Source: Verrucomicrobiales bacterium
GTDB taxonomy: Bacteria > Verrucomicrobiota > Verrucomicrobiia > Verrucomicrobiales > SLCJ01
DNA: 34,336 nucleotides
Direction: 5' to 3'
Assembly (NCBI GenBank): GCA_024636835.1
Contig: JAGXGH010000065.1
Span: 1-34,336 of the forward strand
Position numbers and translations under genes: made by a program. This document shows positions 7,515 through 16,364 of this stretch, in pieces. The notes under the pieces are model-generated. The model was not told the origin of the DNA. It was given only the letters and a program-made list of their open reading frames with translations, and searched no databases. The first letter of the stretch is position 1. Every line of letters begins with the position of its first letter.

Positions 7515-10439
7515 ATGACAGCTTCACAGATCAGGCAATCTTTTTTCGACTTTTTCAAGGACAAGCAGCACACCATTGTGCCCTCTGCCTCCTTGTTACC
7601 GCAGTCACCCGGCCTGCTTTTCACCAATGCCGGGATGAATCAATTCGTGCCCTATTTCCTCGGTACCGAAAAAGCCCCCTACTCGCCACCGCGCGCAGCA
7701 GACACCCAAAAATGCATCCGTGCCGGCGGCAAGCACAATGATTTGGACGATGTCGGCTACGACACCTATCACCACACCTTTTTCGAGATGCTCGGTAACT
7801 GGTCGTTCGGTGACTACTTCAAAAGCGAAGCGATCCAGTGGTCTTGGGAACTCGTCGTCGAGCACTGGGGGTTCCCGGCGGACCGCCTTTACGCCACCGT
7901 TTACCAACCGGATAAAGCAGCCGGCGACCCAGGCGATTTCGACCAAGACGCCTACGATCTGTGGGCCAAGCTCTTCGAAGCCAAAGGCCTCGACCCGAAG
8001 AAACACATCGTCGACGGCAATGTGAAAGATAACTTCTGGATGATGGGCGACACCGGTCCTTGCGGCCCCTGCTCCGAACTCCACGTCGACCTCACCCCAA
8101 ATGGCGACACCGGCGGCAAACTCGTCAACCAAGACTCCGATCAGTGCATCGAGATCTGGAACCTCGTGTTCATCCAGTTCAACGCCGAAGCCGATGGGTC
8201 GTTCCGCGATCTTCCCTCAAAGCACATTGATACCGGCATGGGGTTCGAGCGCGCTTGCTCCATCTACCAAGGCACAAAAGCCTTCACCGACTTCTCAAAA
8301 CGTCCATCGAACTATGCGACGGACGTCTTCACTCCGCTGTTCAAAAAGCTCGAACAACTCAGTGGAAATACCTATCAGGACATCTATCCGGAATCCGTCG
8401 AAACCGATAAATCGACACTCTCCGACGAGATGAAAATCGCCGTTGCGTTCCGCGTGATTGCCGACCACATCCGCACTCTGTCCTTCTCGATCGCCGACGG
8501 CATCCTGCCCGGCAACACCGGACGCAACTACGTCCTGCGCCGCATCCTGCGCCGCGCCGTCCGCTACGGCAGAACCCTCGGGTTCGATGGCAACATTTCC
8601 TTCCTCCCACAACTCGTTGAAACCCTCGCCGACCAACTCGGCGACGTTTTCCCCGAGCTCGTGGCACGAAAGCACGCCATCACCGACACCCTCGCCCGCG
8701 AGGAAGAATCCTTCAACCGCACGCTGGATCGAGGACTTGAACTCTTCAATACCGTGGCGGCAGCCGCAACGAAGAGGAGACAGCCGGAGGCAAATTCCAT
8801 CCACCAAGCCGAACAAACGAATTCCCCTAAGCCTGTCTTTCCCGCCGAAGAAGCCTTCAAACTCTACGACACCTTCGGGTTCCCTATCGATCTCACCGTC
8901 CTTCTCTGCCAAGAAAACCAACTCCACCTCGACGAAATCTCCGTCGAGGAACACATGGAAGAAGCGCGGAAGCTCTCACAAGCCGCGCAGAAAAAAACCG
9001 TCGTGCGCGCTCTCGACGTCAGCTCTGAAGTCGTTACCAAATTCACTGGCTACGAAGAAGATAGTAGTAAGGCCACGATTGTTGAAATCCATGAAAGCGG
9101 AGACCAGCTACTCGTCATCACCGACCGCTCACCATTCTACGTGGAAATGGGCGGACAAGTCGGTGACACCGGTATTCTCACGGTTTGTAATGACGGCAAT
9201 TTCGATGACCCGATAGAAGTCACCAATGTCCAAAAAATCGGCAGTGCAATAGCCCATGCCGTCCCTGCAGGATCAGCCGTTGCCGTCGGCGACACCGTCG
9301 CCCTCACCATCCACACCACCCGTCGTCGTCCCATCGAGGCGCACCACACCGCCACTCACTTGCTCCACTGGGCACTACACGAAGTGGTCTCCACTGATGC
9401 AACCCAGCAGGGTTCACACGTCTCCACAGAACGCCTCCGTTTTGACTTCGCATCCGGAGTGGTGACTCCCGAGCAACTCACTCAAATCGAGCTTCTGGTG
9501 AACGAGAAAATCACCAGCGGCGACGGCGTTTTCTATAACGAAGTCCCTCATGACGACGTCAAGGATCGCAAGGATGTCATGCAGTTTTTCGGTGACAAAT
9601 ACGGCGACCTCGTTCGCGTCGTCCAAATCGGCGGCGGTGAACTCGGACTCAACGGCTACGCCATGGAACTCTGCGGCGGCACCCACGTGAGCGATACCAA
9701 AGAAATCGGCATGTTCAAGATTCGATCGGAAGGCGCCATCGCATCCGGCGTCCGACGCATCGAAGCCGTGTGTGGCGAATCCGCTTGGAACTACATCCGA
9801 GGCGAAGTCACCAAACACGCCGACGAAGAAAAGGAACTCCGCACAAAACTTGATCATGTGAACAAGGCGCTCGTCGAGCTTGGTGGCGAAAAAGTCGTCC
9901 ATGGCGACTTCCCGCACATCATGGGCGCAATGCTCGTTGAAGGTCCATTCGAGGACATTAACAGCACCTTCAATCACTTCCTCCGCCACGTGGAATCGCT
10001 CAAGCTCGCCACCATAGAAGCCGAAAAGTCGCTCAAAAAAGCGCAAACCGCAGCCGCAGCGAAACTTGCCGACGACTCTCTCAACGCGACCTTGGCTGGC
10101 GAACCCGCCGCCGGCTACCAAATACTCGCTACTGCCAACTTGCTTGCCCAAGTCGAAGGCCCGGCCAACCTGTTGCAGGAACTTCTCAACGGACTGAAGA
10201 AAAAACAGTTCGCCAAAGCCGCATTCCTCATCGTCGACGACGGCGACAAGTTCCACCTCGGCGCCTACTGCGGATCCGATGCCATAGCTGCCGGCCTCAA
10301 GGCAGGCGCACTCATTCAAGAACTCGCCCCCATCGCCGGTGGACGAGGCGGCGGAAACCCCGACCAGGCCCGTGGCGCAGCTCCTGAACGAGACAAAGCC
10401 GATGCCCTGCTGGCAGCCGCAAATGAAACACTCGGCTAA
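7515..10439 (+). CDS. alaS: Alanine-tRNA ligase (AlaRS)
   Basis: 974 residues, class II synthetase charging tRNA-Ala. The catalytic start is typical (FFKDKQHTIVPSASLLP, LLFTNAGMNQFVPYFLG). The editing domain has the zinc-binding HTATHLLH near residue 610 and CGGTH near residue 718, so mischarged Ser/Gly hydrolysis should be intact. The C-terminal DHHA1 domain ends GGRGGGNPDQARG. It is longer than the E. coli enzyme (876), partly through a low-complexity insert around residues 415-440 (KRRQPEANSIHQAEQTNSP). The start is supported by homology. A period-7 repeat and a partial copy of the gene start lie directly upstream. Confidence 0.98.
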   Translation: MTASQIRQSFFDFFKDKQHTIVPSASLLPQSPGLLFTNAGMNQFVPYFLGTEKAPYSPPRAADTQKCIRAGGKHNDLDDVGYDTYHHTFFEMLGNWSFGDYFKSEAIQWSWELVVEHWGFPADRLYATVYQPDKAAGDPGDFDQDAYDLWAKLFEAKGLDPKKHIVDGNVKDNFWMMGDTGPCGPCSELHVDLTPNGDTGGKLVNQDSDQCIEIWNLVFIQFNAEADGSFRDLPSKHIDTGMGFERACSIYQGTKAFTDFSKRPSNYATDVFTPLFKKLEQLSGNTYQDIYPESVETDKSTLSDEMKIAVAFRVIADHIRTLSFSIADGILPGNTGRNYVLRRILRRAVRYGRTLGFDGNISFLPQLVETLADQLGDVFPELVARKHAITDTLAREEESFNRTLDRGLELFNTVAAAATKRRQPEANSIHQAEQTNSPKPVFPAEEAFKLYDTFGFPIDLTVLLCQENQLHLDEISVEEHMEEARKLSQAAQKKTVVRALDVSSEVVTKFTGYEEDSSKATIVEIHESGDQLLVITDRSPFYVEMGGQVGDTGILTVCNDGNFDDPIEVTNVQKIGSAIAHAVPAGSAVAVGDTVALTIHTTRRRPIEAHHTATHLLHWALHEVVSTDATQQGSHVSTERLRFDFASGVVTPEQLTQIELLVNEKITSGDGVFYNEVPHDDVKDRKDVMQFFGDKYGDLVRVVQIGGGELGLNGYAMELCGGTHVSDTKEIGMFKIRSEGAIASGVRRIEAVCGESAWNYIRGEVTKHADEEKELRTKLDHVNKALVELGGEKVVHGDFPHIMGAMLVEGPFEDINSTFNHFLRHVESLKLATIEAEKSLKKAQTAAAAKLADDSLNATLAGEPAAGYQILATANLLAQVEGPANLLQELLNGLKKKQFAKAAFLIVDDGDKFHLGAYCGSDAIAAGLKAGALIQELAPIAGGRGGGNPDQARGAAPERDKADALLAAANETLG

Positions 10440-10490
10440 CAAGCTAGCAGGACATTTCCAAGTCACGGAATCCTTTAAGGGCTCTCTGCG

Positions 10491-10615
10491 GAATGGCACT
10501 GTTTTAAGAGCGCCATCTGCGTGAATCATTCAAGGAGCACGGTGCGTCTCGCCCGTGTGAGCGATGTTCGCGGTTCCCTTTAACTCCCGAACTATCGCTT
10601 AAAACAGTGCCATTC
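10491..10615. mobile_element. 125-bp MITE with 18-bp terminal inverted repeats and 11-bp target duplication
   Basis: The left end GAATGGCACTGTTTTAAG (10491-10508) is the exact reverse complement of the right end (10598-10615). The element is flanked immediately on both sides by GGCTCTCTGCG (10480-10490 and 10616-10626). Perfect ends abutting an 11-bp direct repeat are the hallmark of a transposed non-autonomous element. IS4-family elements are known for ~18-bp ends and 9-12-bp duplications, and the end sequence resembles that family (AATG...TTAAG). The interior (89 nt) has no ORF. The remaining gap 10627-10776 shows nothing recognisable. Confidence 0.88.
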
Positions 10616-10776
10616 GGCTCTCTGCGTTTATTTGTGTAACCCGCACCACTCCCGCGTTTTCACAAACGCAGCTACTTCAAAGGCAGACTTGGTCGACGCT
10701 TCCCGCATCACCCTAAAATTCCTAGACAGCGAAACTTCTGCGCATAAATCAAACCTTGGGCTGCGTAGTTATTTAC

Positions 10777-11475
10777 ATGTCCCTCTCAGGAAAAACCATC
10801 CTCGTCACAGGCGCATCGAGCGGAATCGGGCGCGCAACCGCACTCGCCCTACACGCTGCCGGTGCCACCGTTCACGGCACCAGCCGACAGCGCGACCGCG
10901 TGCCAAAGGAAATCGAGCGCCACAGTTGCGATCTACTCTCCGAGAAAAAGATTGCACGGCTCTTCCATAAACTCCCGCCACTCGACGCGGTGATCAATTG
11001 CGCGGGCAAGGCCTATCTCTCACCCATCAGTGACGGTAACCCCGTCGAGTGGGAAACCATGTGGCGGGTGAACGTCCACGGATTAGCACTTTGCTGCCAG
11101 CATGCGGTGAGAAAACTCAATAACCACGGAACGCTGATCAATGTCTCCAGCATGAGTGGCTGGCGCGTTCCGCCAACCGGCGGATTCTATTCGCCGACAA
11201 AATTCGCCGTGCGCGCCATCACGGAAGCGCTCCGTAACGAGCTTCGAGCCAAGGCATCCACATTACGCGTCGGATCCATTTCTCCTGGCTTCGTCGACAC
11301 ACCGCTTCTCAACGACTACTTCAAAGGGCGCGAAGACCAGCTTAACGAACAACGAAAACAGACCAAAATGCTCTCTCCGGAGGATGTGGCTTCATCCATC
11401 GTCCACATGCTCACAACTCCAAGCCACGTCGAAATCGGTGATGTGCAAATTCGCGGCGTCGATCAAAAACTTTGA
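10777..11475 (+). CDS. Short-chain dehydrogenase/reductase (SDR family)
   Basis: 232 residues, classical SDR. The cofactor motif TGASSGIG is near residue 10. The NAG-type motif appears as NCAG, the catalytic Ser is in INVSSMSG, and YSPTK is the YxxxK pair. The specificity segment PGFVDTPL follows. The residues after the second strand (GTSRQRDR) suggest NADP(H) binding. The start was set at the second in-frame ATG (MSLSGKTILVTG), as the family starts a few residues before the TG motif. Substrate unknown. It lies 84 bases upstream of the desaturase-like gene. A small hairpin (ACGCC...GGCGT, about 11499-11514) lies between them. Confidence 0.9.
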   Translation: MSLSGKTILVTGASSGIGRATALALHAAGATVHGTSRQRDRVPKEIERHSCDLLSEKKIARLFHKLPPLDAVINCAGKAYLSPISDGNPVEWETMWRVNVHGLALCCQHAVRKLNNHGTLINVSSMSGWRVPPTGGFYSPTKFAVRAITEALRNELRAKASTLRVGSISPGFVDTPLLNDYFKGREDQLNEQRKQTKMLSPEDVASSIVHMLTTPSHVEIGDVQIRGVDQKL

Positions 11476-11558
11476 CTGAATTTCTTCTGGGTGAGCCTCC
11501 CAACGCCTTGCGGGCGTATGGGGATTGATTCAACGCGTTTCATTATCATCTCTCCCAC

Positions 11559-13082
11559 ATGAAGAAGAAAATTATCATCATCGGCGCCGGTCCAGGCGGA
11601 TTGACCAGCGGCATGATTCTCGCCCATCGTGGGTATGATGTCACCATCCTCGAAAAAGCAGGACGCGTTGGTGGTCGCAATGCAGCGATTAAAGCGGGTG
11701 GCTACACCTTCGATACCGGCCCAACATTCCTCCACCAAAAGTTCACACTTGATGAAGTGTTTGCCGAAGCTGGCGGACGCAAACCCGAGGACTACATGGA
11801 GTTCGTGAAACTCGATCCGATGACCACACTGACGTGGGGCGATGTGACGATGAACACCAGCTTCCATCAGGACAAGATGATGGAATACATCGAACAAGCA
11901 TTCCCCGGTGAGTCGAAGAATTACGAGCGCTTCATGCGCGATCACGCGAAGAAGCTACGCACCATCTTTCCGTGCCTCCAAAAACCCTACCACAAGCTCA
12001 GCAGCTTTCTGAGCACCCGCCTCATGAAGGCTCTCCCCTACGTCGCCACACCAAAGTCGGTGATGGATGTGCTCGGTGAGTATTTCGATGACGATCGACT
12101 CAAGCTGGCGTTCACCTTCCAAGCAAAATACCTCGGCATGTCGCCCTGGAATTGTCCGGCGCTTTTCAGCATTCTTTCCTACATCGAATACGCCCACGGC
12201 ATCTATCACGTGCAGGGCGGGCTTTGCCAAATCTCCGAGGGCATGGCGAAGGTATTCGAAGAAGAAGGCGGCACCTTAAGGCTCAACGCCGAGGTAGCAG
12301 AGATCGGTTACGACGGCAAAAAAGCCAATCGCGTGACCTTGGCCGATGGCGAAGTGCTGCACTGCGATGACTTGGTGATCAATGCCGATTACGCACAAGC
12401 GCGCAGCACAATCTTCGGTAAACAGAACGAGGCACCGCAAGACCTGCAAAAGAAGAAATACTCGTGCTCAACCTTCATGCTTTACCTCGGCATCGACAAA
12501 CTCTACGCCGACGAACCACATCACCACATTTTGTTTGCCGACGATTACCACAAAAATCTCAACGAGATTCAGGGTGAAAAAGTGATCTCTGACGACATGT
12601 CGATCTATATCCGCAACTCCAGCGTCACCGACCCAACCGTCGCGCCGGAAGGACACTCACAGCTCTACATTCTCGTCCCGACAATCAACACCCGCCACGG
12701 CAACCCATGGGACACGGACGAGCAAGGCTATCGCGACAAAATCATCGACCGTATCATCGCGCGCACAGGCATGAAAGACCTTCGCGAACACATCGTTGAA
12801 GAACGGCGCATCTCACCGAAGGGATGGGAGGACGCCAATATCTTCATGGGCGCGACCTTCAACCTTTCGCATACACTCGATCAAATGCTCTACCTACGCC
12901 CACGCAACAAGATGGCAGGCTTTGAGAACATCTACCTCGTTGGCGGAGGAACCCACCCGGGAAGCGGCTTGCCCACCATCTACGAGAGCGGCCGTATTTC
13001 CTCAAACCTCATCTGCCAAAGCCACGGCTTCGACCGCGAGCGCGTCGACCTAGCCACCGAGCTCCTCAGCGCCACCGCGTAG
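11559..13082 (+). CDS. Phytoene desaturase (CrtI/CrtN)-family FAD oxidoreductase
   Basis: 507 residues. The N-terminal dinucleotide-binding fold (KIIIIGAGPGGLTSGMILAHRGYDVTILEKAGRVGGR) and the C-terminal FAD motif (YLVGGGTHPGSGLPTIYESGR) match carotenoid desaturases and related isomerases. The substrate domain has FDTGPTFLHQ and the GGL segment before the second strand (VQGGLCQISEGMAKVFEEEGG). No phytoene synthase or other carotenoid gene is in the window, so whether it desaturates phytoene or a diapo-type precursor is unknown. It is followed by composite repeat A2. Confidence 0.88.
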   Translation: MKKKIIIIGAGPGGLTSGMILAHRGYDVTILEKAGRVGGRNAAIKAGGYTFDTGPTFLHQKFTLDEVFAEAGGRKPEDYMEFVKLDPMTTLTWGDVTMNTSFHQDKMMEYIEQAFPGESKNYERFMRDHAKKLRTIFPCLQKPYHKLSSFLSTRLMKALPYVATPKSVMDVLGEYFDDDRLKLAFTFQAKYLGMSPWNCPALFSILSYIEYAHGIYHVQGGLCQISEGMAKVFEEEGGTLRLNAEVAEIGYDGKKANRVTLADGEVLHCDDLVINADYAQARSTIFGKQNEAPQDLQKKKYSCSTFMLYLGIDKLYADEPHHHILFADDYHKNLNEIQGEKVISDDMSIYIRNSSVTDPTVAPEGHSQLYILVPTINTRHGNPWDTDEQGYRDKIIDRIIARTGMKDLREHIVEERRISPKGWEDANIFMGATFNLSHTLDQMLYLRPRNKMAGFENIYLVGGGTHPGSGLPTIYESGRISSNLICQSHGFDRERVDLATELLSATA

Positions 13083-13099
13083 CCAGCCTCCATTCTCCC

Positions 13100-13223
13100 C
13101 AGGTATCAGGCGTCAGGCGTCTGATAGCAACGGGCGCAAGCCCCCACCCGTGTCGGCGGCATCCTGCCACCAAGCCATTCACCATTCCCCATCGCGTGCG
13201 GCGCGGCCGTTTTACGCGACTCC
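13100..13223. repeat. Composite intergenic repeat, copy A2
   Basis: Five period-7 units (13100-13134, including CAGGCGT twice) precede the hairpin GGCGGCA-TCC-TGCCACC, then CATTCAC and CATTCCC (13176-13189) run straight into the TCGCGT...ACGCGA hairpin. The order is the same as in copies A1 and A3. The first hairpin has one stem mismatch, and the second has GCG instead of GCA in its loop. Confidence 0.85.
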
Positions 13224-13234
13224 ATTGACCAACC

Positions 13235-13351
13235 ATGATCCACCAACTCAAGCGCGAGCAGTGGCTGAACTGCACACTGGACGAAGCATGGGCATTTTTT
13301 TCAACAGGAAGACGTAGTTCAGTTTGGCACTATCAAATAAAAAACCGGTGA
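13235..13351 (+). pseudogene. 5' stub of an SRPBCC (START-like) family gene
   Basis: A 38-codon ORF beginning MIHQLKREQWLNCTLDEAWAFF. This matches the conserved start of SRPBCC ligand-binding proteins, where a HxLxREQ strand precedes the LDEAWAFFS helix. After about residue 24 the similarity ends and the frame closes inside the terminator of the opposite-strand gene. It begins 12 bases after composite repeat A2. I infer a truncated gene; the lost part is not visible anywhere in the window. Confidence 0.5.
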
Positions 13352-13372
13352 CCGCATTGCGCGATCACCGGT
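13338..13372 (-). terminator. Rho-independent terminator of the 13396-13866 gene
   Basis: On the minus strand, ACCGGTGA and TCACCGGT form a perfect 8-bp stem (arms 13344-13351 and 13365-13372), followed by a run of six T. It lies 24 bases after the stop of the secreted-protein gene. Confidence 0.88.
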
Positions 13373-13395
13373 GGAAAATTTGTTGAGATTATGGA

Positions 13396-13866
13396 TTACT
13401 CAGCTGCTTCTGCTGCGTCAGCGCCTTCGGCGGCTTCCGCTTCGCCACTTTCTTCCATCATGGTTTTACCGAACTCTTCCATGGCACCTTGGATCTTCAT
13501 CATGAGTGCTGGATCTTTCTGAGCGATGCCCATCATTGCGGTCATCATGCGGTTAGAAGATTCCTCCATTTTGGCCTGATATTTTTCTTCGAGAGCTTTC
13601 TCCATTGCCTCATCCGGTTCACCGAGCGCTTTCATCTCGCGAGCAATGGGCACCATCTCTTTTTGAGTCAGTTCTTTAATACTGGCACTTGCTGCATCAG
13701 CAGATGCCTCATCGGTGACAGTCTCAATAATTGCTGCCAACTTGTTCATTGCTTCGATCATTTTTTCGGCACTTGCTTCAAAAGCAGCTTGGTCCGCTGC
13801 CATCGAAGTCAATGGCAATGCGAATAGACCGACCATTAGGGCGACACACTTTGTGATGTTTTTCAT
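13396..13866 (-). CDS. Secreted Met/Ala/Glu-rich helical protein, unknown function
   Basis: 156 residues. A clear Sec signal peptide (MKNITKCVALMVGLFALPLTSMAADQ) precedes an all-helical mature part with many Met and Glu residues (MTAMMGIAQKDPALMMKIQGAMEE). An Ala/Glu-only tail (EAEAAEGADAAEAAE) follows. The composition suggests a periplasmic coiled-coil or helical-bundle protein; no family is recognised. It has its own terminator and a 134-base divergent region shared with the hydrolase gene at 14001. Confidence 0.8.
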   Translation of the reverse strand: MKNITKCVALMVGLFALPLTSMAADQAAFEASAEKMIEAMNKLAAIIETVTDEASADAASASIKELTQKEMVPIAREMKALGEPDEAMEKALEEKYQAKMEESSNRMMTAMMGIAQKDPALMMKIQGAMEEFGKTMMEESGEAEAAEGADAAEAAE

Positions 13867-14000
13867 AGTGCCTAGAAAGTAAAACCACTAAGCTCCCATG
13901 AAAAGGAGATTCTACAAAGATTTAATTAATTACAGCGCGCTGGAATGGCCACCGCCAGCGGTTGACCCCATGCGGAAGGCAACTTTAGAATGATTAAACC

Positions 14001-14999
14001 ATGAATTCGTCACTGACACCCACCCTAACGATCGCGGCGATCATGATATTTGCCTCGCAAGGCTGCGTCAGCACGTCTGCATCCGGTAACAATGGTGCGA
14101 AGAGTCTCCATACCGCCCCGACCATGAACACACAAACCAAACGCTGGACATCGAGCGACCAAGCTGAGTTTCCTTTCCGCTATTGGAAACCCGCCGGCGT
14201 TCAGGCAAAGGCAGTGATCATCGGCGTGCACGGGCTCAATGGCTCCAGCCAAGATTTCCGTATCTTCGGAGATTCCCTTACCAACGACGGCATTGCAGTA
14301 TATGCCTACGAAATGCGAGGTCAGGGGAATGACCCCGTGAAAGAGCGGATCGGCGACATCAAACACCCGCGGGCATGGCTCTCTGACCTCGCAACTTTCA
14401 GCGCCTTGGTGCAGAAAGAGCATCCCGACGCTAAAATCTTCATCTACGGCGAAAGTCTCGGGTCACTCATCACCACATTCGGCGTCCAAAACGAACAACT
14501 AATGACCACCAAAATTGCCGGGGTGATTCTCGCCTCACCGGTCGTTTCCATCGATGGAAAATTACCGCTATTCAAACGGATTGCCCTCCAGTTAGCTGCG
14601 GTTTTCGCACCGACCTACCGCATCGACTTCACCGGTCTATCGCCTGACGACCCTCGGGAAATGATGGTCACCAGTTCCACGTCTATGGCAGAAAGTGGCG
14701 AGATGACGCCATGGCTGGTGGAAAAGTTCTCGTTGCGGTTTTTTTCATCACTCGGTCGAATGATCGAACAAATGATGCCTCGTGCCGAGCGGTTTGAGAT
14801 TCCTGTTTTCGTGCTATCCGGCAGCAAAGATGTGGTGACAACACCTGAACAAATCGCCAAATTCACCGACAGGCTTCCCGAAAAACTTCGCAGCGAAAAA
14901 ATCTACCCCGATGGACACCATCTTCTCCTCTATGACGAAGTGAACACGGAAGTCGTCAAGGACTGCCGCACGTGGATCCTCGATCAACTCGAGCGCTGA
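14001..14999 (+). CDS. Alpha/beta hydrolase (monoacylglycerol lipase/lysophospholipase-like), probable lipoprotein
   Basis: 332 residues. The N-terminus TIAAIMIFASQGC resembles a lipoprotein signal with the Cys at residue 22. The hydrolase core has the oxyanion HG motif (GVHGLNGSS) and YEMRGQG typical of the lysophospholipase group. The nucleophile elbow is GESLG (Ser152), the acid is probably in SGSKDVVTTPE, and the His is in DGHHLLLYDE. The catalytic triad looks complete. Substrate unknown; a membrane lipid or ester is the natural guess. It overlaps the convergent RlmB-like gene by 16 bases. Confidence 0.87.
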   Translation: MNSSLTPTLTIAAIMIFASQGCVSTSASGNNGAKSLHTAPTMNTQTKRWTSSDQAEFPFRYWKPAGVQAKAVIIGVHGLNGSSQDFRIFGDSLTNDGIAVYAYEMRGQGNDPVKERIGDIKHPRAWLSDLATFSALVQKEHPDAKIFIYGESLGSLITTFGVQNEQLMTTKIAGVILASPVVSIDGKLPLFKRIALQLAAVFAPTYRIDFTGLSPDDPREMMVTSSTSMAESGEMTPWLVEKFSLRFFSSLGRMIEQMMPRAERFEIPVFVLSGSKDVVTTPEQIAKFTDRLPEKLRSEKIYPDGHHLLLYDEVNTEVVKDCRTWILDQLER

Positions 15000-15550
15000 C
15001 GGACCACCTCGAAAAGACACACCCCCGTGGCGACCGACACATTGAGGCACTCCACCGTGCCTGTCATTGGGATGCGAACAAGGTAATCGCACGACTCACC
15101 AACGAGACGACGTAATCCACTCCCCTCGGCACCCATGACGATGCCGACACGGGATCTCAAGTCGATATCATAAAGCGTTTGCTCGCCTTTATCCGAAGTG
15201 CCCACAAACCACATCCCCGCATTTTTCAATCGATCGATGGCACGCGAGAGATTCGTCACCTGTACAAATGGCGTTTTCTCCGCAGCACCACTGGCGACAT
15301 GGCGCGCTGTATCAGTGAGGCCGACTGATTTGTCCTTCGGTGCGATGACCGCCAACGCTCCTGCCGCGTTCGCCGTACGCAGACAGGCCCCTAAATTATG
15401 CGGGTCTTGCACACAATCGAGCACCAACACCAATGCCTTCTCATCAGCTTCAACGGCTGCAAGAACATCCTCCTCACTCCAACGAGGAATATTTCCTGAG
15501 AAATCCGCGTGGGTGGACCCACGTTCCATGCGATGCTTTGGTCTTGCCAT
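14984..15550 (-). CDS. RlmB/SpoU-type RNA 2'-O-methyltransferase, lacking the N-terminal domain
   Basis: 188 residues. The three SpoU motifs are present: LDCVQDPHNLGACLRTANA, VMGAEGSGLRRL and IPMTGTVECLNVSVATGVCLFE. These form the SAM-binding trefoil knot. RlmB methylates G2251 of 23S rRNA, but typical members have an extra L7Ae/L30e-like N-terminal domain (about 245 residues in total). Here it is replaced by ~35 residues (MARPKHRMERGSTHADF). The RNA target is therefore uncertain. The 3' end overlaps the hydrolase gene tail to tail. Confidence 0.88.
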   Translation of the reverse strand: MARPKHRMERGSTHADFSGNIPRWSEEDVLAAVEADEKALVLVLDCVQDPHNLGACLRTANAAGALAVIAPKDKSVGLTDTARHVASGAAEKTPFVQVTNLSRAIDRLKNAGMWFVGTSDKGEQTLYDIDLRSRVGIVMGAEGSGLRRLVGESCDYLVRIPMTGTVECLNVSVATGVCLFEVVRQRSS

Positions 15551-15636
15551 ATCGCCACTTTAGCGCGTCAACCGCGCTGCGCAATCACAGCCTATGCGCT
15601 TGGCTTTGACTACCAGCCGCCCTATCATCGTGAGGT

Positions 15637-16359
15637 ATGATTTCGAGTATTTCCGCAACAGCTAGCAGTGAGCGCTTCCAAACATTTGGTGGTGATCATA
15701 TTGCCATACTGCTCATCGTTGCACTGCTCATCACCTGGTTCAGAAACACCAGCGCGCGAACACCGGAAGACGCAAAGCTGAGATTCGCAGAACGCTTGCT
15801 TGCCATCTTGTTGCTCGCCCATTGGCCACTGAATATCGTGCTCGGCATTGTTTACCAAACGCACACAGAATGGCAGATCGCCCTACCCATGCACCTCTGT
15901 AATTGGGCGGCAATATCCGCTGCCATTGCACTACTCAGCCAGCGCCCCTTGGCCATCGAGCTCTGCTGGTTTTGGGGACTTGGCGGCACCCTCCAAGGTC
16001 TACTTACCCCAGCCCTCACCTATCCATTTCCCCACCCCTATTGGTTCACATTTTTTCTCCTTCACGGAGGAATCGTCATCGCCGCAGTGCAAGTTGTCAT
16101 CGGGCGTAACAACCCTCCGAAGCGGGCTTCATGGCTCCGCGCGCTGATTGCCACGGAAATCTACTTCGCCTGTGCACTAATGGTAAACACACTGCTCGGG
16201 ACGAACTTCGGGTTCCTCGCCGAGAAACCGTCGCAACCCTCCCTTCTCGATTACTTCGGCGACTGGCCGATGTATCTCATCGGCTTGCAGATCGCGCTTG
16301 TCGTGGCCATCACGCTGCTCTGGCTACCCTTTCAACGAAGGCGATCCGTCACAACTTAG
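15637..16359 (+). CDS. TIGR02206-like (YwaF-type) integral membrane protein
   Basis: 240 residues with about seven membrane helices. Family features are visible in LPMHLCNWAAI, WFWGLGGTLQGLLTPAL, FPHPYWFTFFLLHGGIV and NTLLGTNFGFLAEKPSQPSLLDYFGDWP. The function of this family is unknown. It starts 86 bases after the divergent RlmB-like gene and ends five bases from the convergent ydbL-like gene. Confidence 0.85.
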   Translation: MISSISATASSERFQTFGGDHIAILLIVALLITWFRNTSARTPEDAKLRFAERLLAILLLAHWPLNIVLGIVYQTHTEWQIALPMHLCNWAAISAAIALLSQRPLAIELCWFWGLGGTLQGLLTPALTYPFPHPYWFTFFLLHGGIVIAAVQVVIGRNNPPKRASWLRALIATEIYFACALMVNTLLGTNFGFLAEKPSQPSLLDYFGDWPMYLIGLQIALVVAITLLWLPFQRRRSVTT

Positions 16360-16364
16360 TCTCG

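Noticed and set aside
7415..7537. The duplicated alaS start as a target-site duplication of repeat A1
   Set aside because: The two copies do not flank the repeat; both lie on the same side of it.
8295..8954. 219-codon minus-strand ORF
   Set aside because: Antisense to the alaS catalytic domain with no recognisable domain.
9414..10529. 371-codon minus-strand ORF
   Set aside because: Antisense to alaS; a product of high third-position GC in the real gene.
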